Below are positions 25,589 through 32,017 of a stretch of 64,000 nt of DNA, one piece after another. The first letter of the stretch is position 1, and each line of letters starts with the position of its first letter. The translations under genes were made by a program, and so were the position numbers. The notes under the pieces were generated by a model. That model had not been told where the DNA came from and did not search any database. It was given only the letters and a program-made list of their open reading frames with translations. This DNA is from Pseudoduganella flava (GTDB taxonomy: Bacteria > Pseudomonadota > Gammaproteobacteria > Burkholderiales > Burkholderiaceae_D): positions 1 to 64,000 of the forward strand of contig NZ_VLKW01000012.1 of NCBI RefSeq assembly GCF_007830495.1. Direction: 5' to 3'.

Positions 25589-26863
25589 TTACCTTGCGGG
25601 TAATTGGCCGAAGGGCCGCCCAACCGCCAGCACAAGCAGCGCGCCGAGGACGAGGCTGGCGGCCAGCAGCACCATGCCGGCCGCCGTGCTGCCCGTCGCG
25701 TCGCGGATCGCACCGACGAGGTACGGGCTGACGAAGCCGGCCAGGTTGCCGACCGAGTTGATCAACGCGATACCGGCCGCCGCCGCGGTACCAGCCAGCA
25801 GCGCCGTCGGCAGGCTCCAGAAGATCGGGAACGTCGTCAGGATGCCCGCGGTGGCCAGCGATAGTGCGGCCAGTGCGAGGATGGTGTCGTGCGCGTATGC
25901 CGTCGCGGCAAGCAGGCCGGCCGCGCCGGCAAGCCCGGCCAGCGCGATATGCCAGCGCCGCTCGCCAGTGCGATCCGAGTGCCGTGCCGCCAGCACCATC
26001 ACGACGGCCGCCACGCCGTACGGAATCGCCGTCAGCAGGCCGATCTCGAACACATCCTGCACGCCGCTGTTCTTCAAGAGTTGCGGCAGCCAGAAGCTGA
26101 CGCCGTACAGCCCCATCACGAACAGGAAGTACACCAGCGCCAGCCGCCACACGGTGCCGTTGACGAACAGCCGGGGCAGCGGCAGGTCGACGCGCGGCGC
26201 CGGCTCCGCAGCCAACGCACGCTCCAGCGCGGCCTTGTCAGCCTCCCTCAGCCAGCGGGCAGTATGGATACCGTCGGGCAGGTAGTACAACGTGCAGATG
26301 CCCAACGCGACCGACGGGACGCCCTCGAGCAGGAACAGCCACTGCCAGTCGTGCAGCCCGGCCACGCCGGCGGAGGCGGCCATGATGGCGCCGGACAGCG
26401 GCCCGCCCACCACGCCCGCGATGGCGACGGCACTCATGAACAGCGCGACGATGCGGGCGCGGCGGTGGGCGGGATACCAGTACGTGAGGTACAGCACGAC
26501 GCCGGGGAAAAAGCCCGCCTCGGCCACGCCGAGCAGGAAGCGCAGCGCATAGAAGCTGGCCGGGCCGGTAACGAGCGTCGTCGCGGCGGAGACGAGGCCC
26601 CAGCTGATCATGATGCGAGCGATCCAGCGCCGCGCCCCCACTTTGCGCATCAGCAGGTTGGAGGGCACCTCGAACACGAAGTAGCCGATGAAGAAGATGC
26701 CGGCGCCGATGCCGTAGACGGTGTCGGACAGGCCCAGATCGGCCTGCATGCGCAGCTTGGCGAAACCGACGTTGACGCGGTCCAGGTAGGCGGCCACGTA
26801 GCACAGGAACAGGAACGGCAGCAGGCGGCGGCTGACCCGCGCATACAACGCAGCCTCGTTCAT
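25589..26863 (-). CDS. MFS transporter, anion:cation symporter (phthalate permease-like) family
   Basis: A 424-residue, 12-helix inner-membrane protein. The first helix region RRLLPFLFLCYVAAYLDRVN, then VGFAKLRMQADLGLSDTVYG and the A-loop GARRWIARIMISWG are typical of the ACS family, whose members take up organic anions such as tartrate, phthalate, glucarate or 4-hydroxyphenylacetate with protons. The second half starts after a polar linker (about 205-225). The start is the ATG at 26863, where homology begins. No catabolic genes accompany it, so the substrate is open; the neighbouring XRE gene is on the same strand but separated by repeat element B. Confidence 0.9.
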   Translation of the reverse strand: MNEAALYARVSRRLLPFLFLCYVAAYLDRVNVGFAKLRMQADLGLSDTVYGIGAGIFFIGYFVFEVPSNLLMRKVGARRWIARIMISWGLVSAATTLVTGPASFYALRFLLGVAEAGFFPGVVLYLTYWYPAHRRARIVALFMSAVAIAGVVGGPLSGAIMAASAGVAGLHDWQWLFLLEGVPSVALGICTLYYLPDGIHTARWLREADKAALERALAAEPAPRVDLPLPRLFVNGTVWRLALVYFLFVMGLYGVSFWLPQLLKNSGVQDVFEIGLLTAIPYGVAAVVMVLAARHSDRTGERRWHIALAGLAGAAGLLAATAYAHDTILALAALSLATAGILTTFPIFWSLPTALLAGTAAAAGIALINSVGNLAGFVSPYLVGAIRDATGSTAAGMVLLAASLVLGALLVLAVGRPFGQLPAR

Positions 26864-26937
26864 CGGCCCTCCGGTGGATGAAAACCGCAGCGTAGCATCG
26901 CAAGCGTGCCCGGGTGGAAAATTTTCGCGAAAGCTCT

Positions 26938-26967
26938 TGCGGAATGCGGAAATGCCGCAGTAGAATA
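26938..26967 (+). promoter_or_regulatory. Probable promoter of the tRNA cluster
   Basis: TTGCGG (26938) and TAGAAT (26962) are spaced 18 bp apart, and a G/C-rich discriminator follows. They lie about 55 bp before the mature tRNA-Val, consistent with a stable-RNA sigma-70 promoter. Confidence 0.5.
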
Positions 26968-27020
26968 CGGCCTCTTCTGAACGTTGTGACAAACGTTCGA
27001 GGTTCGAAGCGGTGATAAGC

Positions 27021-27096
27021 GGGCGCTTAGCTCAGTTGGTAGAGCGGATCCCTTACAAGGATTAGGTCGGGAGTTCGACCCTCTCAGCGCCCACCA
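27021..27096 (+). tRNA. tRNA-Val (anticodon TAC)
   Basis: A 76-nt cloverleaf: acceptor GGGCGCT/AGCGCCC, D-arm with AGCTCAGTTGGTAGAGC, anticodon loop CTTACAA, T-arm GGGAGTTCGACCCTC (one imperfect pair), and an encoded CCA end. First of three clustered tRNA genes. Confidence 0.97.
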
Positions 27097-27119
27097 CGAT
27101 TCGAATTTTTAGAAGATCT

Positions 27120-27196
27120 GGAGCGGTAGTTCAGTTGGTTAGAATACCGGCCTGTCACGCCGGGGGTCGCGGGTTCGAGCCCCGTCCGCTCCGCCA
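27120..27196 (+). tRNA. tRNA-Asp (anticodon GTC), copy 1
   Basis: A 77-nt tRNA with acceptor GGAGCGG/CCGCTCC, anticodon loop CTGTCAC, T-loop GGTTCGAGCCCC and encoded CCA. Its sequence equals that of 27388-27464. Confidence 0.97.
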
Positions 27197-27212
27197 GAAC
27201 AAAGTCAAAGTA

Positions 27213-27304
27213 GTGCTCCCCCTGCGGGGAGCACGGTCCTCGGGCTCGAAGGGTTTCGCTTGCAAGCGAAACCGCGGTCGGCGGAACGTCGACGAACCCC
27301 GTCG
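27213..27304. repeat. Structured spacer repeat after tRNA-Asp copy 1
   Basis: About 92 bp with two perfect hairpins: GTGCTCCCC/GGGGAGCAC (27213-27234) and GGTTTCGCTT/AAGCGAAACC (27252-27273), followed by GGTCGGCGGAACGTCGAC. A clearly related unit with compensating changes follows tRNA-Asp copy 2 at 27521-27610. Confidence 0.75.
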
Positions 27305-27314
27305 CTTTGACATC

Positions 27315-27340
27315 GAGAGCCCGGCAACGGGCTCTCATTT
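27315..27340 (+). terminator. Hairpin terminator after the first tRNA-Asp block
   Basis: GAGAGCCCG pairs with CGGGCTCTC around a GCAA tetraloop, followed by ATTTTATG. The T run is short. Confidence 0.65.
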
Positions 27341-27387
27341 TATGTTTTTCATTGGATGTGCATAGGTAGGATCGTGCAAATCTAATT

Positions 27388-27464
27388 GGAGCGGTAGTTC
27401 AGTTGGTTAGAATACCGGCCTGTCACGCCGGGGGTCGCGGGTTCGAGCCCCGTCCGCTCCGCCA
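27388..27464 (+). tRNA. tRNA-Asp (anticodon GTC), copy 2
   Basis: A second 77-nt tRNA-Asp, identical to copy 1, 191 bp downstream of it. A strong terminator follows within 10 bp. Confidence 0.97.
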
Positions 27465-27472
27465 GAATAACG

Positions 27473-27503
27473 AAAAAGCCCGGCTTCACGCCGGGCTTTT
27501 TCT
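27473..27503 (+). terminator. Terminator of tRNA-Asp copy 2
   Basis: AAAAAGCCCGGC pairs with GCCGGGCTTTTT across a 5-base loop. The stem's A and T runs make it usable in both directions. Confidence 0.9.
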
Positions 27504-27520
27504 ATTCTGGCGCAGCGGAG

Positions 27521-27610
27521 CGCTTCCCCTGCGGGAAGCGCGGCGGGGCTCGAAGGGATTCGCTTGCAAGCGAATCCGCGGCCGGCGGTACGTCGGCGAG
27601 CCCGTCCGCT
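27521..27610. repeat. Structured spacer repeat after tRNA-Asp copy 2
   Basis: Related to 27213-27304. CGCTTCCC/GGGAAGCG (27521-27540) and GGATTCGCTT/AAGCGAATCC (27556-27577) show base changes relative to copy 1 that keep the stems paired. It runs into GAGCCCGTCCGCTCCGCC (27598-27615), nearly the 3' end of tRNA-Asp. The 384 bp between tRNA-Asp copy 2 and the next gene otherwise hold only the terminator and the hairpin at 27735. Confidence 0.75.
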
Positions 27611-27734
27611 CCGCCCTGGAAAGCCCGACCGGGCTTTCCCCACTTCAAAGCCCAGCGCGTAGCGCCTGACTTCAGGCTTCATCAGCGCATGCCCACCGCT
27701 CCTGTAAAAGCCACCCCCAAAATGCAACCTCCAA

Positions 27735-27757
27735 GGTCAGACCCGCCGGGTCTGACC
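27735..27757. repeat. GGTCAGACCC palindrome
   Basis: A perfect 10-bp inverted repeat, GGTCAGACCC / GGGTCTGACC, with loop GCC. It has no T run and lies about 90 bp upstream of the cNMP-binding gene. The style matches other GGxGTC-type palindromes in the window. Confidence 0.7.
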
Positions 27758-27848
27758 CAGTCCACGTGTATGTGCAATGCAACACCTAGTCACACCCCGC
27801 CAAATCAAGCGACAATGCAAGTGCAATCCACCCGCCCCTGGAGCCCAC

Positions 27849-28334
27849 GTGATTTTCGGTTTTCTGAAGCCGCCTCCCCTGTCGCCGCGCCTGGCCCGGC
27901 TGCGCGAAACGGTCCTGCTCAATTCCCTGACGCCGCTGGAACTGAAGATCGTCGACGGCCTGATGCACGAGCGCCGCTATCTGGCCGGCGAGATCATCTT
28001 CGATGAAGGCGAGGAAGGCCAGGCGCTGTACCTGATCACGTCCGGCCACGTGCAGATCAACCGCACCGTCAACGGCGTTCCCGAGATCATTACCGAACTG
28101 TCGCCGGGGGCATTTTTCGGCGACCTCGCGCTGCTGGACAATTCGCCGCGCACCGCGCAAGCCAGGGCATGGGACGACTGCGAGCTGGCAGTGTTCTTCC
28201 GCGCCGACTTCATGAGCCTGATGGAGACGGATGCCGTGATCGGCTACAAGATCTCGCTGGCACTGGCGCGCCACATCGGCGCCCGGCTGCGTGAACGGAT
28301 GGCCATCGACAGCCCGCACATCGAGGTGATCTGA
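27849..28334 (+). CDS. Cyclic nucleotide-binding domain protein without DNA-binding domain
   Basis: A 161-residue protein consisting of one Crp/Fnr-type cNMP-binding beta-roll: LAGEIIFDEGEEGQALYLITSGHVQI, then LSPGAFFGDLALLDNSPRTAQARA, the phosphate-binding cassette with the key Arg in SPRTA. No helix-turn-helix follows the C-helix, so it probably regulates a partner and not DNA directly. The GTG at 27849 has GGAG upstream and gives the family-like start IFGFLKPPPLSPRL. Its TGA overlaps the ATG of the permease gene, implying translational coupling. Confidence 0.88.
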   Translation: MIFGFLKPPPLSPRLARLRETVLLNSLTPLELKIVDGLMHERRYLAGEIIFDEGEEGQALYLITSGHVQINRTVNGVPEIITELSPGAFFGDLALLDNSPRTAQARAWDDCELAVFFRADFMSLMETDAVIGYKISLALARHIGARLRERMAIDSPHIEVI

Positions 28335-29449
28335 TGCACGACCAGCAGCAGTCGGGCCCCATCGTCTGGTGCGGCATCATCGCGGCCACGTGCGTGCTGC
28401 TGTTCCTGATGCAGCAGGTGCTGTGGCTGTCCGTGCCGTTCCTGCTCGCGATCATTCTTTACTACGTGCTGCTGTCGCCCTTCCAGCGCCTGCTGCGGAT
28501 GGGCTTTTCCCGGAATACCGCCGCGATGCTGGTGGGGACCGGCTTCGCGCTATTCATGCTGCTGGCCGTGATGGTGGGCATGGCATGGATGTCGGCACCG
28601 GCAACGAACTGGCAGGACATGCCGGCGCGCTACCTCTCGGCCGGCGTGCGCTTCCTGCGCAATATGATGAACGCGCTGGAACAGCAGTTCCCGTTCCTGC
28701 AGCCGGCCCATCTGGGCGAATCCGTCGACCTGAACATCGCCGAATATTCACGCGAGTTCGTGCAGCGCCACCTGAAGGAAGCGGTGGTCACGGCCGCGGC
28801 GTGGGTGCCGTCGCTGCTGCTGGCGCCATTCCTGGCGTTCTTCTTCCTGCGCGACGGCCGCCGCTTCAAGCGCTTCCTCGCCCGCGCCGTGCCGAACGCA
28901 TTCTTTGAAAAGACGCTGTACCTGCTGCACGAAGTCGACCAGACGGCGCGCCGCTACTTCCACGGCATGCTGAAGCTCACCATCATCGATACGGCCGTGC
29001 TGGCGCTGGGGCTGTGGGCCGTCGGCCTGCCGTCGCCGCTGCTGCTCGGCTTCATCGCCGCCGTGCTGGCCTGGGTTCCGTATGTCGGTTCGATCGCCGG
29101 TTGCCTGCTGGTGGTCCTCGTCGCCTCGGCCGATGCGCCGGACAACAACTTCGCGGCCTACAGCGCGATCGCCGTTTTCATCTGCGCCCGCCTGCTGGAC
29201 GACTTCATCTTCATGCCGATGACGCTGGGCCGCAGCCTGCGCATCCACCCGCTCGTGACGGTGGTGATGATCTTCGTCGGCGGCACGCTGGCCGGCGTGA
29301 CGGGCCTGATGCTCGTGCTGCCGCTGCTGGGCGTGGTGATGGTGGTCGGCGAAACGCTCGGCGTGCTGATCACCGATCCGCGCCTGCAGGCGCGTCACCG
29401 CTACGCCCGCTCGCTGCGCATCAAGGAAGCGAGCTTCGACCTCAAATAA
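28334..29449 (+). CDS. AI-2E family (PerM/YdiK-type) transporter
   Basis: A 371-residue membrane protein with the family's seven or so helices: pairs near the N terminus, a long extracytoplasmic segment (about 85-150), and conserved GFIAAVLAWVPYVGSIAG and GGTLAGVTGLMLVLPLLGVVMVV regions. Family members are linked to autoinducer-2 export or to sodium/proton antiport; which applies here is unknown. It overlaps the upstream cNMP-binding gene by one base (TGATG), so that sensor may control it. The ahpF terminator begins within its stop codon. Confidence 0.9.
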   Translation: MHDQQQSGPIVWCGIIAATCVLLFLMQQVLWLSVPFLLAIILYYVLLSPFQRLLRMGFSRNTAAMLVGTGFALFMLLAVMVGMAWMSAPATNWQDMPARYLSAGVRFLRNMMNALEQQFPFLQPAHLGESVDLNIAEYSREFVQRHLKEAVVTAAAWVPSLLLAPFLAFFFLRDGRRFKRFLARAVPNAFFEKTLYLLHEVDQTARRYFHGMLKLTIIDTAVLALGLWAVGLPSPLLLGFIAAVLAWVPYVGSIAGCLLVVLVASADAPDNNFAAYSAIAVFICARLLDDFIFMPMTLGRSLRIHPLVTVVMIFVGGTLAGVTGLMLVLPLLGVVMVVGETLGVLITDPRLQARHRYARSLRIKEASFDLK

Positions 29450-29484
29450 AAAAAAACGGTGTCAGACACCTGTGCCTGACACCG
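29448..29484 (-). terminator. Terminator of the ahpC-ahpF operon
   Basis: Read on the minus strand, CGGTGTCAG and CTGACACCG form a 9-bp stem, followed by nine T residues. It begins about 22 bp after the ahpF stop and overlaps the stop of the convergent permease gene. The stem is one of the GGTGTC-type palindromes of this window. Confidence 0.85.
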
Positions 29485-29505
29485 GTTGCTCGGCCGCGGC
29501 CTGAA

Positions 29506-31098
29506 TTACGCAGCCGCGGCGACCTTCGCCTGCTCGACTTCGACTTCGTCGTCACCGGAGCGGATCAGATGATCGAAGGCGGACAGCGCGGCCGTCGCGC
29601 CGGCGCCCACGGCGATCACGATCTGCTTGTACGGCACGGTCGTCACGTCGCCGGCGGCGAACACGCCCGGTACCGACGTCTGGCCCTTCGCGTCGATCTC
29701 GATCTCGCCGTGCTTCGACAGCGCCACGGTGCCCTTCAGGAACTCCGCGTTCGGCACCAGGCCGATCTGCACGAACACGCCTTCCAGGTCGATGCGATGC
29801 AGTTCGTTGGTGTTACGGTCCTTGTACGACAGGCCCGTGACCTTCTTGCCGTCGCCGTGGATCTCCGTCGTCTGCGCCGACATGATGACCTTCACGTTCG
29901 GCAGCGAATGCAGCTTGCGTTGCAGGACGGCGTCCGCACGCAGTTCGTTACCGAACTCGATCAGCGTCACGTGCTGCACGATGCCGGCCAGGTCGATCGC
30001 CGCTTCCACACCGGAGTTGCCGCCGCCGATCACGGACACGCGCTTGCCCTTGAACAGCGGGCCGTCGCAGTGCGGGCAGTACGCCACGCCGTGGTTCCGG
30101 TATTCCTTCTCGCCCGGCACGTTGATCTCGCGCCACCGTGCACCGGTGGACAGGATCACGGTCTTCGCTTTCAGCACGGCGCCCGTCGCGGTATGCACCT
30201 CGGCCACCTTGCCCGGCACCAGCTTCACGGCGCGCTGCGTGTTCATGATGTCGACTTCGTACTGCTTGACGTGCTGCTCGAGCGCGACGGCGAACTTCGG
30301 ACCATCCGTTTCCTGCACCGAGACGAAGTTCTCGATCGCCAGCGTATCGAGCACCTGGCCGCCGAAACGTTCCGCCAGCACGCCCGTCTTGATGCCTTTG
30401 CGGGCCGCGTAGATCGCGGCAGCCGCACCGGCAGGACCGCCGCCGACGACCAGCACGTCGAACACGTCCTTCTTGTTCAGCTCAGCGGCCTGGCGCGCAC
30501 CGGCATTGGTATCCAGCTTCGCGAGGATTTCCTCGACGTTCGTGCGGCCCTGGCCGAAGTGTTCGCCGTTCAGGAACATCATCGGCACGGCCATGATCTG
30601 GCGCTCTTCGACTTCCTTCTGGAACACGCCGCCATCGATCGTCGTGACCTTGATGCGCGGGTTGATGACCGACATCGCGTTCAGTGCCTGCACGACTTCC
30701 GGGCAGTTATGGCACGACAGCGAGATGAAGGTCTCGAATTCGTAATCGCCTTCCAGGTTGCGGATCTGTTCGATGACGGCTTCGTCGAACTTGATCGTGT
30801 GGCCGCCCACCTGCAGCAGGGCCAGCACCAGCGACGTGAACTCATGGCCCATCGGGATGCCGGCAAAGCGCACGCCGATGTCGGTGCCGGCACGGTTGAT
30901 CGAGAACGACGGCTTGCGCACGTTGGCGGCGTTGTCCTCGACCAGGGTAATCTTGTCGCTCAAGCCGTCGATATCGGCGAGCAGTTCCTTCATTTCCCGC
31001 GCTTTCGCGGAGTCATCCAGCGATGCGACGATCTCAATCGGCTGCACCACTTTTTCCAGATAGGCTTTCAGTTGGGTTTTGAGATTTGCATCCAGCAT
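29506..31098 (-). CDS. ahpF: Alkyl hydroperoxide reductase subunit F
   Basis: A 530-residue flavoprotein that passes electrons from NADH to AhpC. The N-terminal double-thioredoxin domain holds the CHNCP redox centre (about residue 130). FAD binding is at VVGGGPAGAAAAIYAARKG, the second redox pair at CPHCDGPL, and NAD binding at VIGGGNSGVEAAIDLAG, with the C-terminal FAD motif GVFAAGDVT. Length is close to the E. coli protein (521). I start at the ATG at 31098 (MLDANLKTQL), where homology begins. It lies 71 bp downstream of ahpC in the same orientation. Confidence 0.97.
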   Translation of the reverse strand: MLDANLKTQLKAYLEKVVQPIEIVASLDDSAKAREMKELLADIDGLSDKITLVEDNAANVRKPSFSINRAGTDIGVRFAGIPMGHEFTSLVLALLQVGGHTIKFDEAVIEQIRNLEGDYEFETFISLSCHNCPEVVQALNAMSVINPRIKVTTIDGGVFQKEVEERQIMAVPMMFLNGEHFGQGRTNVEEILAKLDTNAGARQAAELNKKDVFDVLVVGGGPAGAAAAIYAARKGIKTGVLAERFGGQVLDTLAIENFVSVQETDGPKFAVALEQHVKQYEVDIMNTQRAVKLVPGKVAEVHTATGAVLKAKTVILSTGARWREINVPGEKEYRNHGVAYCPHCDGPLFKGKRVSVIGGGNSGVEAAIDLAGIVQHVTLIEFGNELRADAVLQRKLHSLPNVKVIMSAQTTEIHGDGKKVTGLSYKDRNTNELHRIDLEGVFVQIGLVPNAEFLKGTVALSKHGEIEIDAKGQTSVPGVFAAGDVTTVPYKQIVIAVGAGATAALSAFDHLIRSGDDEVEVEQAKVAAAA

Positions 31099-31169
31099 GA
31101 CGTTATTCCTTTCTTGTGCGCCGCCAGGCACATGCCCGGCGGCGGGTACTACTCAGTGTTTGCTACAGC

Positions 31170-31733
31170 TTAGATCTTGCCGACCAGGTCGAGGGACGGG
31201 GTCAGCGTTGCGGCGCCTTCGGTCCACTTGGCCGGGCACACTTCGCCCGGGTGGGATGCGACGTACTGGGCTGCCTTCACTTTGCGCAGCAGTTCGGTTG
31301 CGTCGCGGCCGATGCCGTTGTCGTGCACTTCCATCACTTTGATGAAGCCATCCGGATTGATCACGAAGGTGCCGCGCAGGGCCAGGCCTTCTTCTTCGAT
31401 CATGACCTGGAAGTTACGCGACAGCAGGCCGGTCGGGTCGCCGATCAGCGGGTAGTTCACTTTCTTGATCGCGTCGGACGTGTCGTGCCATGCCTTGTGA
31501 GCGAAGTGGGTGTCGGTCGAGATGCCGTACACTTCCACGCCCAGCTTCTGGAATTCAGCGTAGTTGTCAGCCAGGTCTTCCAGTTCGGTCGGGCAGACGA
31601 ACGTGAAGTCGGCCGGGTAGAACACGAATACCGACCATTTGCCCTTCAGGGACTCTTCGCTCAGATCGATGAACTTGCCGCCGTGGTAAGCGGTGGCCTT
31701 GAACGGTTTGACTTGGGTGTTGATCAGAGACAT
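31170..31733 (-). CDS. ahpC: Alkyl hydroperoxide reductase subunit C (2-Cys peroxiredoxin)
   Basis: A 187-residue peroxiredoxin that reduces hydrogen peroxide and organic peroxides. The peroxidatic Cys is in FYPADFTFVCPTELEDL (about residue 47), and the resolving Cys in GEVCPAKW near the C terminus, followed by a YF-motif-like tail region. Start: ATG 31733 after CGAGGAAA. First gene of ahpC-ahpF. The A+T-rich region upstream carries an inverted repeat and GATAG half-sites that could serve OxyR, which I cannot confirm by eye. Confidence 0.97.
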   Translation of the reverse strand: MSLINTQVKPFKATAYHGGKFIDLSEESLKGKWSVFVFYPADFTFVCPTELEDLADNYAEFQKLGVEVYGISTDTHFAHKAWHDTSDAIKKVNYPLIGDPTGLLSRNFQVMIEEEGLALRGTFVINPDGFIKVMEVHDNGIGRDATELLRKVKAAQYVASHPGEVCPAKWTEGAATLTPSLDLVGKI

Positions 31734-31778
31734 TTGTGTTTTCCTCGTGAGGGTTGTGAATCAATGAGTTGCTATCTT

Positions 31779-31863
31779 AGCGGGGTCTCGTCAATTTGGA
31801 AAATTGATTGTTCCAATAATTTCAATTGAGTTTGACTATCGAAACGGTGTGACGAGACTCGCT
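31779..31863. promoter_or_regulatory. Inverted repeat flanking the ahpC promoter region
   Basis: AGCGGGGTCTCGTCA (31779-31793) recurs in inverted form as TGACGAGACTCGCT (31850-31863), with one base missing and 56 bp of A+T-rich sequence between. The region lies 45-130 bp upstream of ahpC. It could be a paired regulator site or chance. Confidence 0.4.
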
Positions 31864-32017
31864 ATTATCTCTGTTCCTGTTAAAACGTGAAGGTTGGGGG
31901 TGCGACAACTAAGCCGCGTTTGTGATCGTTTGGAGTGCTCCCAGGAATCTCTTTTAGTGGGATAATGGTTGCGTAAATCACAACGCCCACTTTGCGTCTT
32001 ACGCGGGAACAGCCGTC

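Noticed and set aside
27598..27615. tRNA-Asp 3'-end near-copy as a phage or island attachment site
   Set aside because: Only 18 bp and imperfect, with no integrase gene or foreign-looking cargo between it and the tRNA; more simply part of the duplicated spacer block.
27135..27669. Plus-strand frames beginning MVRIPACHAGGRGFEPRPLR and the facing minus-strand frames
   Set aside because: They are translations of the tRNA-Asp genes and their spacers, a well-known false annotation.
31734..31870. An OxyR binding site upstream of ahpC
   Set aside because: GATAG-like half-sites are present but do not fit the four-element spacing by eye, so I do not assign it.
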